A DNA stretch of 64,000 nucleotides from Piscinibacter caeni (lineage in GTDB: Bacteria; Pseudomonadota; Gammaproteobacteria; Burkholderiales; Burkholderiaceae_C), in the NCBI GenBank assembly GCA_003265685.1, contig QJOU01000051.1, positions 1 to 64,000 of the forward strand. Reading direction: 5' to 3'. Made by a program: the position numbers and the translations under genes. Every line of letters starts with the position of its first letter. Position 1 is the first letter of the stretch. The notes beneath the pieces were generated by a model. That model was not told the DNA's origin. It made no database searches and saw nothing but the letters and a program-made list of their open reading frames with translations. Below are positions 22,830-35,312 of this stretch, in pieces.

Positions 22830-24992
22830 TCAGTTGCTCGCTGCCGAGGCCGGCGCAGCAGGCGCCGTGACGGCCGCCGGGCTGGCTTCGTGCGATGCCG
22901 CCTTGCTGGTCGCACCGCTCATCGGCAGCAGCGGCACGATCAGCAGCGCCACGATGTTGATGATCTTGATCAGCGGGTTGACGGCCGGGCCGGCGGTGTC
23001 CTTGTAGGGGTCGCCGACCGTGTCGCCGGTCACCGCGGCCTTGTGTGCCTCGCCGCCCTTCTTGTGGATCACGCCGGCGTCGTCCTTGAAGCCTTCCTCG
23101 ATCAGCTTCTTGGCGTTGTCCCAGGCGCCGCCGCCCGTGCACATCGAGATGGCGACGAACAGGCCGGTGACGATGGTGCCCATCAGCAAGCCGCCGAGCG
23201 CGGCCGGGCCGAGGAACAGACCGACCAGGATCGGCACCACCACCGGCAGCAGCGAGGGGACGATCATCTCCTTGATCGCCGCGGTGGTCAGCATGTCGAC
23301 CGCCTTGCCGTACTCGGGCTTGGCGGTGCCTTCCATGATGCCCTTGATGTCGCGGAACTGGCGGCGCACCTCGACCACCACGGAGCCCGCGGCACGGCCG
23401 ACGGCCTCCATCGCCATCGCGCCGAACAGGTAGGGGATCAGGCCGCCGATGAACAGGCCGATGATCACCATGTGATTCGACAGGTCGAACGAGACGTGCA
23501 TGCCGCGCGCCTCGAGCGCGTGCGTGTAGTCGGCGAACAGCACCAGCGCGGCCAGGCCGGCCGAGCCGATGGCGTAGCCCTTGGTCACCGCCTTGGTGGT
23601 GTTGCCCACCGCGTCCAGCGGGTCGGTGATCTCGCGCACCTCCGGGGGCAGCTCGGCCATCTCGGCGATGCCGCCGGCGTTGTCGGTGATCGGGCCGTAG
23701 GCGTCCAGCGCCACCACGATGCCGGCCATGCTCAGCATCGAAGTAGCAGCGATCGCGATGCCGTAAAGGCCGCCGAGCATGTAGGCCACGACGATCGCGA
23801 TGCAAACCATGATCACCGGCCAGGCGGTGGACTTCATCGACACCCCCAGGCCCGCGATGATGTTGGTGCCGTGGCCGGTGGTGGAGGCCTGCGCCACGTG
23901 CTTGACCGGCGCGTACTGCGTGCCGGTGTAGTACTCGGTGATCCACACCAGACCGGCGGTCAGCAGCAGGCCCACGGCGCAGGCGCCGATCAGGCGCATC
24001 TGCGAGCCCGCCGCGCCGAGCGCGTTGTCGGGCACCACCAGCATCGTCACGCCGACGAAGGCGATGAACGACAGCACGCCGGCGACGATCAGGCCCTTGT
24101 AGAGCGCGGGCATCACGTTCTTCATGCCGGGGCTGGCCTTGACGAAGGCGCAGCCGATGATCGAGGCGATGATCGACACGCCGCCCAGCACCAGCGGGTA
24201 GACGGCCGCGGCCATCGGCGCGGCGCTGATCATCAGCGCGCCGAGCGCCATCGTGGCGATCAACGTCACCGCGTAGGTCTCGAACAGGTCGGCGGCCATG
24301 CCGGCGCAGTCGCCGACGTTGTCGCCCACGTTGTCGGCGATCACCGCCGGGTTGCGCGGGTCGTCCTCGGGGATGCCGGCTTCGACCTTACCGACCAGGT
24401 CGGCGCCGACGTCCGCGCCCTTGGTGAAGATGCCGCCGCCCAGGCGCGCGAAGATGGAGATCAGCGAGGAGCCGAAGGCCAGGCCGAGCAGCGGCTTGAG
24501 CGTGGCCGACAGGCTCTTGTCCGGCGTGAGGTTGCCGTTGCCGGTGATGAACCAGAAGAAGATGCCCACGCCCAGCAGACCCAGGCCCACCACGAGCATG
24601 CCGGTGATCGCGCCGCCCTTGAAGGCGACGTTCAGCGCCGGCGCCATGCCCTGCGTGGCGGCCTGCGCGGTGCGCACGTTGGCGCGCACCGAGACGTTCA
24701 TGCCGATGAAGCCGCAGGCACCCGACAGCACCGCGCCGACCACGAAGCCGACGGCGGTGGTGCCGTCCAGGAAGATGCCGATCAGGATGGCCAGCACCAC
24801 GCCGACGATGCCGATGGTCTTGTACTGCCGCGCCAGGTAGGCCGCCGCACCCTGCTGGATCGCGCCGGCGATCTCCTGCATGCGTGCATTGCCGGCGCTC
24901 TGGCCGAGGATCCAGCTTCGCTGCACGAAGCCGTAGACGACCGCGGCCAGGCCGCAGGCCAGCGCCAGGTACAACGCCACGTTGGTGGACAT
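22830..24992 (-). CDS. hppA: Membrane-bound proton-pumping pyrophosphatase
   Basis: A 720-residue integral membrane pyrophosphatase that couples PPi hydrolysis to ion pumping. Signature stretches include [20 protein letters not shown], then [20 protein letters not shown], and the C-terminal [20 protein letters not shown]. The segment [10 protein letters not shown] has Lys467 where potassium-dependent enzymes have Ala, so this should be the potassium-independent proton pump. About 15-16 helices are expected. The tail is Ala-rich. It is divergent from the soluble pyrophosphatase gene ppa across 231 bp, an arrangement that may let the cell choose between conserving and wasting PPi energy. Confidence 0.95.
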   Translation of the reverse strand: MSTNVALYLALACGLAAVVYGFVQRSWILGQSAGNARMQEIAGAIQQGAAAYLARQYKTIGIVGVVLAILIGIFLDGTTAVGFVVGAVLSGACGFIGMNVSVRANVRTAQAATQGMAPALNVAFKGGAITGMLVVGLGLLGVGIFFWFITGNGNLTPDKSLSATLKPLLGLAFGSSLISIFARLGGGIFTKGADVGADLVGKVEAGIPEDDPRNPAVIADNVGDNVGDCAGMAADLFETYAVTLIATMALGALMISAAPMAAAVYPLVLGGVSIIASIIGCAFVKASPGMKNVMPALYKGLIVAGVLSFIAFVGVTMLVVPDNALGAAGSQMRLIGACAVGLLLTAGLVWITEYYTGTQYAPVKHVAQASTTGHGTNIIAGLGVSMKSTAWPVIMVCIAIVVAYMLGGLYGIAIAATSMLSMAGIVVALDAYGPITDNAGGIAEMAELPPEVREITDPLDAVGNTTKAVTKGYAIGSAGLAALVLFADYTHALEARGMHVSFDLSNHMVIIGLFIGGLIPYLFGAMAMEAVGRAAGSVVVEVRRQFRDIKGIMEGTAKPEYGKAVDMLTTAAIKEMIVPSLLPVVVPILVGLFLGPAALGGLLMGTIVTGLFVAISMCTGGGAWDNAKKLIEEGFKDDAGVIHKKGGEAHKAAVTGDTVGDPYKDTAGPAVNPLIKIINIVALLIVPLLPMSGATSKAASHEASPAAVTAPAAPASAASN

Positions 24993-25223
24993 CAGGGGAT
25001 CTCCTTCCTCGTCTCGAGTTCGATGGAATATGAGACGGGCGGCACGCGGCGCAGGCTCGCGCCGCCCCGCCCGCGGGACCGCGGCATGCTACGGGATGGC
25101 TCGCGGCAAAGGCAACGCTGGCCACATGGTGTTTTCCAGCGTTCCGTGCGGCAGGTCAATGTGTCAGGCCGCAGACAGTGCGCTGCGTAGAATCGAGCGC
25201 AGTCCAAACGCTTTGAGCCCACC

Positions 25224-25763
25224 ATGAGCCTGCACAACGTGACCCCCGGCCCCAAGGCGCCCGACGAGTTCAACGTGATCATCGAGATCCCGATGAACGC
25301 CGACCCGATCAAGTACGAGGTCGACAAGGAATCGGGTGCCATGTTCGTCGACCGCTTCATGACCACTGCGATGCACTACCCGTGCAACTACGGCTACGTG
25401 CCGATGACGCTGGCCGACGACGGCGATCCGGTCGACGTGCTGGTGATCACGCCTTACGCGCTGTCGCCGGGCGTGGTGGTCACCTGCCGGCCGCTGGGCG
25501 TGCTGAAGATGGACGACGAGGCCGGCGGCGATGCCAAGCTGCTCGCGGTGCCGATCACCAAGGTCTGCCCGATCTACAGCCACTGGAACAAGCCGGAGGA
25601 CATCAACCAGATGCGCCTGAAGGCGATCCAGCACTTCTTCGAGCACTACAAGGACCTGGAGGCCGGCAAGTGGGTCAAGGTGAAGGGCTGGGAAGGGCCG
25701 GAGGCGGCCAAGAACGAAGTCTCCGAGGGCATCGCGACCTACCAGCGCAGCAAGAAGGGCTGA
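25224..25763 (+). CDS. ppa: Soluble inorganic pyrophosphatase (family I)
   Basis: A 179-residue cytosolic family I enzyme that hydrolyses PPi to two phosphates, pulling biosynthetic reactions forward. Metal- and substrate-binding residues are evident in [29 protein letters not shown] and [10 protein letters not shown], and the family signature Asp cluster lies in [10 protein letters not shown]. Length is that of bacterial hexameric PPases. The ATG at 25224 begins [16 protein letters not shown], typical of betaproteobacteria. Its stop codon is 12 bp from the convergent acyltransferase stop, inside a short inverted repeat. Confidence 0.95.
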   Translation: MSLHNVTPGPKAPDEFNVIIEIPMNADPIKYEVDKESGAMFVDRFMTTAMHYPCNYGYVPMTLADDGDPVDVLVITPYALSPGVVVTCRPLGVLKMDDEAGGDAKLLAVPITKVCPIYSHWNKPEDINQMRLKAIQHFFEHYKDLEAGKWVKVKGWEGPEAAKNEVSEGIATYQRSKKG

Positions 25764-25779
25764 GCGCCGCGGGGCTCAG
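25760..25779. terminator. Inverted repeat over the convergent ppa/acyltransferase stops
   Basis: CTGAGC at 25760-25765 pairs with GCTCAG at 25774-25779, so both stop codons lie in the arms. The stem is only 6 bp with no T-tract, so it is a weak bidirectional terminator candidate at best. Confidence 0.3.
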
Positions 25780-26930
25780 GCCTTGAACGGCCGGCGTTCG
25801 TCGAGTTCGTCGAGGTACTCCGAGACGCCGGCGCCCTCGCGCGCAAGGTAGTCGGCCACGGCCTGCGCGAACTGCGGGTGGGCGAGCCAGTGGGCCGAGC
25901 CGGTGGCCACCGGCAGCAGCCCGCGCGCCATCTTGTGCTCGCCCTGCGCGCCGCCCTCGAAGCGCCGGTAGCCGTGCGCGATGCACCACGCCAGCGGCTG
26001 GTAGTAGCAGGCCTCGAAGTGCAGGCAGCTCACGGGTTCGGTGCAGCCCCAGTAGCGCCCGAATGCAGCGCGCCGATGCGGGTCGAGCGCGATCAGCGAG
26101 GCCGCGATGCGTTCGCCGCCGCGGCGCGCCACGAACATCAGCCAGTGGCACGCCATGGTCGCCTGCATGCGGGCGAAGAAGTCGCGCGTCAGGTAGGGCG
26201 TCGAGTGGTGCGCGCGGTAGGTGAGGGTGTAGCAGCGGTAGAAGAAGTCCCAGTCGGCGGTGGTGATGGCCTCGCCCTCGAGGGTTTCGAACACGACGCC
26301 GGCCTCGGCGACGCGGCGCCGCTCCTGCTGGATCTTCTTGCGCTTGTCGCGCTGCAGCGCGGCCAGGAAGGCCGCGAAGTCGGCATAGGGCGCGTCGTCC
26401 GGGTTGAGCCAGTGGAACTGCACCGTGCGGCGCGCGAGCCAGCCGGCGCCCGCGGTGGCCGCACGATCGGCCTCGCTCGTGAACAGCAGGTGGACCGACG
26501 ACAGTTCGCCTTCCGCCGCGATGCGGCGCATCGCCGTGGCCAGCGCGGCGCGCGCCGCCGGCTCGGCGGCAAGCAGCCGGTCGCCCGGCACTGGGGTGAA
26601 GGGCACGGCGCACAGCAGCTTCGGGTAATAGGCCAGGCCGTGGCGCTGATAGGCATCGGCCCAGGCCCAGTCGAACACGTATTCGCCGTAGGAATGCGAC
26701 TTCAGGTACAGCGGGCACGCCGCCACCAGCGTGCCGCCGCGCCGCACCGCGAGGAACTGCGGCTGCCATCCGGTGCGCACCGTCGCGCTGCCCGATTCGT
26801 GCAGCGCGAGCAGGTACTCGTGCCGCATGAAGGGGGTCGGCTCGGCACCGCTGTCGAGCAGCGTGTTCCATTCTTGTGCGTCGATCCGGCCGGGCTCGCC
26901 GACCATGCGGACTTCGAGGGGGAAACTCAT
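25776..26930 (-). CDS. FemAB-like GNAT-family acyltransferase (COG3146)
   Basis: A 384-residue protein of the COG3146/PF04339 family of GNAT-fold enzymes, often annotated as peptidogalycan biosynthesis or N-acetyltransferase. Recognisable blocks are TPFMRHEYLLALHESG, then PLYLKSHSYGEYVFDWAWAD, KRKKIQQERRRV, and the C-terminal HFEACYYQPLAWCIAHGYRR followed by FEGGAQGEHKMARGL. No membrane segment is seen. The acceptor is not known with certainty for the family. The ATG at 26930 is the natural start. It is divergent from the PII gene with a 67-bp gap. Confidence 0.8.
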   Translation of the reverse strand: MSFPLEVRMVGEPGRIDAQEWNTLLDSGAEPTPFMRHEYLLALHESGSATVRTGWQPQFLAVRRGGTLVAACPLYLKSHSYGEYVFDWAWADAYQRHGLAYYPKLLCAVPFTPVPGDRLLAAEPAARAALATAMRRIAAEGELSSVHLLFTSEADRAATAGAGWLARRTVQFHWLNPDDAPYADFAAFLAALQRDKRKKIQQERRRVAEAGVVFETLEGEAITTADWDFFYRCYTLTYRAHHSTPYLTRDFFARMQATMACHWLMFVARRGGERIAASLIALDPHRRAAFGRYWGCTEPVSCLHFEACYYQPLAWCIAHGYRRFEGGAQGEHKMARGLLPVATGSAHWLAHPQFAQAVADYLAREGAGVSEYLDELDERRPFKA

Positions 26931-26943
26931 GCAGCGATGGTAG

Positions 26944-27336
<393 letters not shown>

Positions 27337-27367
27337 GCGGCGCGCCGGATCGGGTTCAGGGTCGGGT

Positions 27368-27955
27368 TCAGATGGCCCGGTAATCGTCCGGCGCAGTGGC
27401 GCCAGGCACTGCGGCGGCGATCGCGTCGAGCAGGCGGGCCGGGTCGCCGTCCACCTGCAGCAGGCCGTGCTGCGGCGGAGAGACGAAGCCCTGCGCCACC
27501 GTCTGCTGCAGGAAGGCGAGCAGCGCGTCGTAGTAACCCGCCGCGTTCAGCAGGCCCACCGGCTTGTCGTGGTAGCCGAGCTGGCGCCAGGTCCAGACCT
27601 CGAACAGTTCCTCGAAGGTGCCGATGCCGCCCGGCAGCGCGACGAAGGCGTCGCTGCGTTCGGCCATCAGGCGCTTGCGCTGGTGCATGGTGTCGACGAC
27701 ATGCAGTTCGGTCAGGCCCGCATGCCCCACCTCGCGCTCCACCAGCGAACGCGGGATCACGCCGACCACCGGCGCGCCGCCGGCCAGCGCGGCATCGGCC
27801 ACCAGGCCCATCAGCCCGGCCCGGCCGCCACCGTAGACAAGCTGCCAGCCGCGTCGCGCGATCTCCGCGCCAACGGCGCGCGCCGCAGCGGCAAAGGCGG
27901 GCGCCGCCCCCTCGCGCGAGCCGCAGTAGACGCACAGCGAGACGCGTGTGCTCAC
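27368..27955 (-). CDS. LOG-family protein (TIGR00730), probable cytokinin riboside phosphoribohydrolase
   Basis: A 195-residue Rossmann-like protein of the Lonely Guy family, which splits nucleoside 5'-monophosphates to release the base. The two signatures are VYGGGRAGLMGLVADAAL and the catalytic ALPGGIGTFEELFEVWTW (PGGxGTxxE). The N-terminus SLCVYCGSREG is typical. The GTG at 27955 overlaps the dgkA stop as GTGA, so translation is coupled to the diacylglycerol kinase gene. Bacterial members often act in nucleotide turnover (PpnN-like) rather than hormone synthesis. Confidence 0.88.
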   Translation of the reverse strand: MSTRVSLCVYCGSREGAAPAFAAAARAVGAEIARRGWQLVYGGGRAGLMGLVADAALAGGAPVVGVIPRSLVEREVGHAGLTELHVVDTMHQRKRLMAERSDAFVALPGGIGTFEELFEVWTWRQLGYHDKPVGLLNAAGYYDALLAFLQQTVAQGFVSPPQHGLLQVDGDPARLLDAIAAAVPGATAPDDYRAI

Positions 27956-28335
27956 GCGGCACCCCAGCGCTGCCACAGGGCGGCTGCCCAGATGCCGCCG
28001 CACAGCAGTAGGGACAGGAACACGGCAGCACTGGCCAGGTCCTTGGCGCGCTTGGACAGGTCGTGGATCTCGAAGGACACCCGGTCCACCGTGGCCTCGA
28101 TGCCCGAGTTCAGCAGTTCGACGATCAGCACCAGCACCACCGAGCCGGCCAGCAAGGCCACTTCGACCCAGCCGCGGCCGAGCCAGAACGCCAGCGGCAG
28201 CAGCACGGCCGCGAGCCAGAACTCCTGTCGGAACGCGCTCTCGCCGCGGTAGGCGCTGACCAGCCCGTCGATCGAGTAGCCGGTGGCGCGCAGGAGGCGG
28301 TCGAGTCCGGTGCGGCCCTTATGCGGATTGCTCAT
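27952..28335 (-). CDS. dgkA: Diacylglycerol kinase
   Basis: A 127-residue membrane enzyme that phosphorylates diacylglycerol to phosphatidic acid for lipid recycling. Three helices are expected, at about residues 32-50, 56-75 and 98-118. The diagnostic catalytic region VELLNSGIEATVDRV is present, followed by KRAKDLASAAVF. Length matches E. coli DgkA (122). The ATG at 28335 is the only good start. It is followed by a LOG gene with a 4-bp overlap and lies 31 bp from the RDD gene upstream on the same strand, so it may be the tail of the sigma-factor operon. Confidence 0.92.
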   Translation of the reverse strand: MSNPHKGRTGLDRLLRATGYSIDGLVSAYRGESAFRQEFWLAAVLLPLAFWLGRGWVEVALLAGSVVLVLIVELLNSGIEATVDRVSFEIHDLSKRAKDLASAAVFLSLLLCGGIWAAALWQRWGAA

Positions 28336-28366
28336 CGGGCCGGATTCTGCCTTGCGCCGCGGCGCC

Positions 28367-28912
28367 TCAGCGCCGCGGCGGCGGGCGCCAGGTGACGAGC
28401 CGCGTGCCGCAGGCCAGGTCGTGCCAGAACTGCCGCTCGCGGTTCGACAGAGCCAGCAGCGCGTAGCCGAGCACCCCGGCCAGCAGCAGCACCGTCACCT
28501 CCAGCCCACCGCGCAGGCCGGACAGGTAGAGCGCCACCAGCGCCGGAGCGAACCAGAGCCAGCACAGCAGGTAGCGTGCGAAGGCGCGCGCCTGCGTGAC
28601 CGGCGCGCTGCTGCGGTCGACCAGCCGGATGTGCCAGGCCTTCATCGCCACCGTCTGCCCGCCATGGCTCCAGAACCAGACGAAATAGATCGCCAGCACC
28701 AGGAACAGGAAGCCCTGCAGCCCGTGCCGGCCCACCAGCGCGTGGCGCTGCTGGGTCAGCGTGGAGAACAGCCAGCCCGAGATCATCAGCACGCCGAACA
28801 GCAGCACGCCCTCGTAGACGAAGCAGGCCATGCGTCGGCGCAGGCTCGGCACGCTGGTGCCCAGGTCGACACCGCCGGGGCGCTCCCCGGCAGCTGCGGC
28901 CTCGGGGCTCAT
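28367..28912 (-). CDS. RDD-family membrane protein
   Basis: A 181-residue membrane protein with the RDD domain. The first helix follows SLRRRMACFVYEGVLLFGVL, the domain's polar residues sit in GGQTVAMKAWHIRLVD, and the C-terminal part has AFARYLLCWLWFAPALVALY and FWHDLACGTRLV. Four helices are likely. RDD proteins are mostly uncharacterised, with some linked to ion or sodium/proton transport. The ATG at 28912 overlaps the stop of the DUF3106 gene (ATGA), so it is the fourth gene of an ECF-sigma-led operon. Confidence 0.85.
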   Translation of the reverse strand: MSPEAAAAGERPGGVDLGTSVPSLRRRMACFVYEGVLLFGVLMISGWLFSTLTQQRHALVGRHGLQGFLFLVLAIYFVWFWSHGGQTVAMKAWHIRLVDRSSAPVTQARAFARYLLCWLWFAPALVALYLSGLRGGLEVTVLLLAGVLGYALLALSNRERQFWHDLACGTRLVTWRPPPRR

Positions 28913-29610
28913 CGGGCGCCGCGCCGTCCGGCGGAGGCGCCGGCATCGGCCGGACGCGCCGCTGCGGCCTGCGGCCCGCGCTGCGGCAGCAGCGTCGTCT
29001 TGTCGACCAAGCCGGGCGTGGCCGCGATCTTCGGCAGGCCAGGCTGCTGGTGCGCGGGCGGGGCGGGGCGCTTGGTGATGAGCGAGGTGGTGGCGCCAGG
29101 TGCGGCCTGCACGACCGTCGGCGCGACCGGGCGCGGCGGCGGCGCGTAGGCCGGATTGGGCACGATGTTGGACTTGGTCTGGGAGGCGTCGCGTGCGGTG
29201 CTCACCGGCGCCACGGTGGGCTTGCCGGCGCCGAGCTGCTTGCGCTGCTCGGGCGTGAGCGCCTGGTAGGCTTCCCAGCGAGCCTGGCGCTCCTGCGGTG
29301 CAAGCTGGCGGGCTTCCTGGAAATTCTGGCGGGCCTGGCCGCGCTCGGCCGGCGACAGCTTGGCCCACTGCGTCATGCGGTTCGACATGCGCTGCTGCTC
29401 TTCGGGCGGCAGGCTGTGGAAGCGCGAGGCGATCTCCAGCCACTTCTGCTTGCGCGAGGCGTCGATGGAGGACCAGTCGCGCTCCAGCGGCTTCAGCGCG
29501 GAGCGCTGGGTGGCCGAAAGCTCCTGCCAGCGCGGGCCCTCCTCGGCGCGCACCGGCCCCGCGGCGGCCAGCAGCGTCAGCGCAAGGATGGCGAAGGCGC
29601 GGGCGTACAT
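28909..29610 (-). CDS. DUF3106 periplasmic protein
   Basis: A 233-residue protein with a signal peptide (MYARAFAILALTLLAAAG, cleavage near VRAEE). Residues ~25-110 are helical with repeated short motifs (LSATQRSALKPLERDWSSID, LPPEEQQRMSNRMTQWAKLS, LTPEQRKQLG), reminiscent of LTxxQ/CpxP-type and CnrX-type periplasmic sensors. The C-terminal half is Pro/Ala-rich and probably unstructured. The DUF3106 family is common in Burkholderiales and functionally unknown. It lies between DUF3619 (10 bp upstream) and the RDD gene (4-bp overlap). A sensing role upstream of the sigma factor is inferred. Confidence 0.8.
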   Translation of the reverse strand: MYARAFAILALTLLAAAGPVRAEEGPRWQELSATQRSALKPLERDWSSIDASRKQKWLEIASRFHSLPPEEQQRMSNRMTQWAKLSPAERGQARQNFQEARQLAPQERQARWEAYQALTPEQRKQLGAGKPTVAPVSTARDASQTKSNIVPNPAYAPPPRPVAPTVVQAAPGATTSLITKRPAPPAHQQPGLPKIAATPGLVDKTTLLPQRGPQAAAARPADAGASAGRRGAR

Positions 29611-29620
29611 GGCCGGCGCC

Positions 29621-30061
29621 TCACTCGGTCGGAGTCTTCAGGAACTCGGCGAACCCGGGGTCCGTGTAGGCGGCCGGCGGCAGGTCGTCGACCAGCAGTT
29701 CGGCGTCGATCGCAGCCGCCGTGGCGATCTGGGACTGGGTGTGCAGGTGCTCGATCAGCAGCAACCCGGCCGCCAGCACGGCCAGCGGCAGCACCGAGGC
29801 CAGCTTGACCCACCACCCGCTGCCGCCCAGCAGGGCGGCCGACGGGCCGGTGCTCACGATCGCCGGCGCCGTCGCGGGAGCGGACGCGCGCGCCAGGCGC
29901 GCGCGTTCGAGGGCCCTCTCGCGGGCAAAGCGCAGGCGCTCGGAGAGATCGGCCTCGAGCGCGTCGGCGCCCTCGGACAGGCGCCCGGCGACCCGGAACG
30001 CGAGGCGTGCCTGCATCGCCTCGACGACGGCGACGGAAACGGTGCGGTTCGAGTTCTTCAC
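29621..30061 (-). CDS. DUF3619 single-pass membrane protein, candidate anti-sigma factor
   Basis: A 146-residue protein. About 80 cytosolic residues (VVEAMQARLAFRVAGRLSEG ... RLRFARERALERARLARA) precede one membrane helix near residues 85-108 (VKLASVLPLAVLAAGLLLIE), and a ~38-residue outer tail follows. That topology, the small size and the GTGA overlap with the upstream ECF sigma gene match anti-sigma factors. The start is the GTG at 30061. The DUF3619 family has no assigned function that I know; no zinc-binding HxxxCxxC motif is seen. The anti-sigma role is inferred from context. Confidence 0.8.
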   Translation of the reverse strand: MKNSNRTVSVAVVEAMQARLAFRVAGRLSEGADALEADLSERLRFARERALERARLARASAPATAPAIVSTGPSAALLGGSGWWVKLASVLPLAVLAAGLLLIEHLHTQSQIATAAAIDAELLVDDLPPAAYTDPGFAEFLKTPTE

Positions 30062-30624
30062 AGTGCGATTCCCTTTGCCTGCAGCGCCTTCGCGAGAGCG
30101 TGAACAGCCCGCGAGCAATGTGTCTTGACGCTGCCCTCCGAACAACCCATCGCGCTGGCGGTCTCGGCGACATCGAGTTCCTCCCAGTAACGCAGCAGGA
30201 AGGCCTCTCGTTGACGGGCCGGCAGTGCCGCCACCTCCTGCTCGATGGCTAGCAGGATCTGCGCCCTCGACACCGTGTCCTGGGCACTCTCCAGCCCCGC
30301 CACCGCGTCCAGCGATTCGAGAGTTTCGAGGATGTCGAAGTCGCCGTCGCCATCCGACGATTCGAAATCGGAGAAGTTCCGCACATACGCGTTGCGCACC
30401 TTCTGGCGCCGGAACCAGTCCATCGTGGCGTTGGACAGGATGCGCTGGAACAGCAGCGGCAGCTCGGCGGCCGGCCGATCGACGTATTTCTCCGCCAGCC
30501 GGATCATCGCGTCCTGCACGATGTCCAGGGCCGCCTCCTCGTCGCGCACCGCGTACACGACGCGCTTGAAGGCCCGCTTCTCGGCGCTCTTGAGGAAGTC
30601 GGAGAGTTCTTTGTCTGAGGCCAA
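30058..30624 (-). CDS. ECF-type RNA polymerase sigma factor
   Basis: A 188-residue sigma-70-family factor with region 2 (RVVYAVRDEEAALDIVQDAM, then DWFRRQKVRNAYV) and region 4 (LPARQREAFLLRYWEELDVA then GCSEGSVKTHCSRAVHALAK). The linker is acidic (SSDGDGDFDILETLES). It leads an operon with DUF3619, DUF3106 and RDD genes, all nearly abutting. The ATG at 30624 gives MASDKELSDFLKSAEKRAFK. Its regulon is unknown. It is divergent from ilvB across about 250 bp, where its autoregulated promoter should lie. Confidence 0.88.
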   Translation of the reverse strand: MASDKELSDFLKSAEKRAFKRVVYAVRDEEAALDIVQDAMIRLAEKYVDRPAAELPLLFQRILSNATMDWFRRQKVRNAYVRNFSDFESSDGDGDFDILETLESLDAVAGLESAQDTVSRAQILLAIEQEVAALPARQREAFLLRYWEELDVAETASAMGCSEGSVKTHCSRAVHALAKALQAKGIAL

Positions 30625-30710
30625 GGGTCGGGTGGCACGGGCGCAGGCCCGGAAAGTCGGCCGGGATTATGTCATCGCGTCCCGCGTGCGCCCGGTCCGG
30701 CACGGCCGGT

Positions 30711-30742
30711 GTGCAAGCACATGTCATAATGCTGCTTTGCAC
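30711..30742. promoter_or_regulatory. Imperfect dyad around a -10-like hexamer upstream of ilvB
   Basis: GTGCAAGCA (30711-30719) and TGCTTTGCAC (30733-30742) form an inverted repeat with one extra base, flanking CATAAT (30725-30730). No matching -35 was found. It could be an operator in the ilvB or sigma-factor control region. The intervening ~100 bp to the ilvB start shows no clear leader peptide rich in Ile, Val or Leu. Confidence 0.3.
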
Positions 30743-30877
30743 AACAGCTGGGTCATCAGCTGGACGTCCGACCAAGGGCGCCTTGTTTGTTGATCGCGCA
30801 GGCACCACACCCGGCTCACGAGGCTGCGGAGAGGTGCACCGATGGTTTTTCGTCAGAGAAATTCACTGAGGTTCGTC

Positions 30878-34358
<3,481 letters not shown>

Positions 34359-34376
34359 GCGGGTATCCTCGCGTTC

Positions 34377-35201
34377 ATGAACGACGCCGCCGACCTGCCG
34401 TCCGACGACGCGGAGCACGCCCCGCGTCCGCGCCGCAAGGGCATCTACATCCTGCCCAACCTGTTCACGCTGGCGGCGCTGTTCGGCGGCTTCTACGCCA
34501 TCGTGATGGCGATGAACCAGCGCTTCGAGCAGGCCGCCATCGGCGTGTTCTGCGCGATGGTGCTCGACAGCCTGGACGGTCGCGTGGCGCGCATGACGAA
34601 CACGCAGAGCGCGTTCGGCGAGCAGATGGACAGCCTGTCCGACATGGTGTCGTTCGGCGCGGCGCCGGCCCTCGTGGTCTACGAGTGGGCGCTCAAGGGC
34701 ATGGGCAAGCTGGGCTGGATTGCCGCGTTCGTCTACTGCGCTGCGGCGGCGCTGCGGCTGGCGCGCTTCAACGTGAACGTCGGCGTGGTCGACAAGCGCT
34801 TTTTCCAGGGCCTGCCCAGCCCGGCCGCGGCGGCGCTGGTGATGGGCTTCATCTGGCTGATGGACGACAGCGGCTACAAGGGCTTCCGCGAGGGGCCCTG
34901 GCTCGGCTGGGTGGCGCTTGCCTTCACCGTCTACGCCGGGCTGACGATGGTCACCAACGTGCCCTTCTACAGCTTCAAGGACGTGCACTTCAAGCGTTCG
35001 GTGCCCTTCATCGTCACCGTGGCGATCGTGCTCGCCTTCGGCCTGATCGCCTACCACCCGCCCACCGTGCTGTTCGGGCTGTTCGTGATCTACGGGCTGT
35101 CGGGCTACGTGATCTACGGCTACCGCAAGGTCAAGGGCAAGCCGGTCAGCGTGATCGCCACCTCGACCGACGAACCCGACGAGCAGGGCCTGCACCAGTG
35201 A
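34377..35201 (+). CDS. pssA: CDP-diacylglycerol-serine O-phosphatidyltransferase
   Basis: A 274-residue integral membrane enzyme making phosphatidylserine, the precursor of phosphatidylethanolamine. The CDP-alcohol phosphotransferase signature runs from LDGRVARMTNTQSAFGEQM to the DSLSDMV segment. About 7-8 helices are visible, starting with ILPNLFTLAALFGGFYAIVM. The C-terminus is basic then acidic. It is placed directly after ilvC, as in many Burkholderiales, and precedes the leucine leader by 23 bp, so the leuA promoter lies at its 3' end. Confidence 0.93.
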   Translation: MNDAADLPSDDAEHAPRPRRKGIYILPNLFTLAALFGGFYAIVMAMNQRFEQAAIGVFCAMVLDSLDGRVARMTNTQSAFGEQMDSLSDMVSFGAAPALVVYEWALKGMGKLGWIAAFVYCAAAALRLARFNVNVGVVDKRFFQGLPSPAAAALVMGFIWLMDDSGYKGFREGPWLGWVALAFTVYAGLTMVTNVPFYSFKDVHFKRSVPFIVTVAIVLAFGLIAYHPPTVLFGLFVIYGLSGYVIYGYRKVKGKPVSVIATSTDEPDEQGLHQ

Positions 35202-35212
35202 ATTCGGTGTGC

Positions 35213-35218
35213 TACATT
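35213..35218 (+). promoter_or_regulatory. -10 element (TACATT) of the leucine leader
   Basis: TACATT ends 6 bp before the leader ATG at 35225. If used, transcription would begin at or next to that ATG, giving a leaderless message. The -35 is unclear (GGCCTG around 35187-35192), so the promoter is inferred mainly from spacing to the leader. Confidence 0.45.
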
Positions 35219-35224
35219 CGTGCC

Positions 35225-35284
35225 ATGACGTTCGGTCCTGCGATCACGCTAGCGCTTCTCCTAGGAGTTCCACGGGCTCGCTGA
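35225..35284 (+). CDS. leuL: Leucine leader peptide (attenuation)
   Basis: A 19-codon frame, [19 protein letters not shown], between pssA and leuA. Four of codons 9-13 are Leu: CTA, CTT, CTC and CTA. CTA, used twice, is rare in this high-GC genome, which otherwise uses CTG. This is the classic sensor of charged Leu-tRNA: stalling at these codons would leave ACGGGC (35272-35277) free to pair with GCCCGT (35316-35321) and break the terminator arm. Reading on to the TGA would mask that segment and let the terminator form. No ribosome site is seen, consistent with a leaderless start. The peptide itself is probably not functional. Confidence 0.8.
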   Translation: MTFGPAITLALLLGVPRAR

Positions 35285-35312
35285 TCGTCCACGTCCATCC
35301 GTTTCCGATCCG

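Noticed and set aside
30842-30877. Earlier ATG as the ilvB start
   Set aside because: It would add [12 protein letters not shown], unlike the family, whereas the ATG at 30878 gives a normal N-terminus with GAG upstream.
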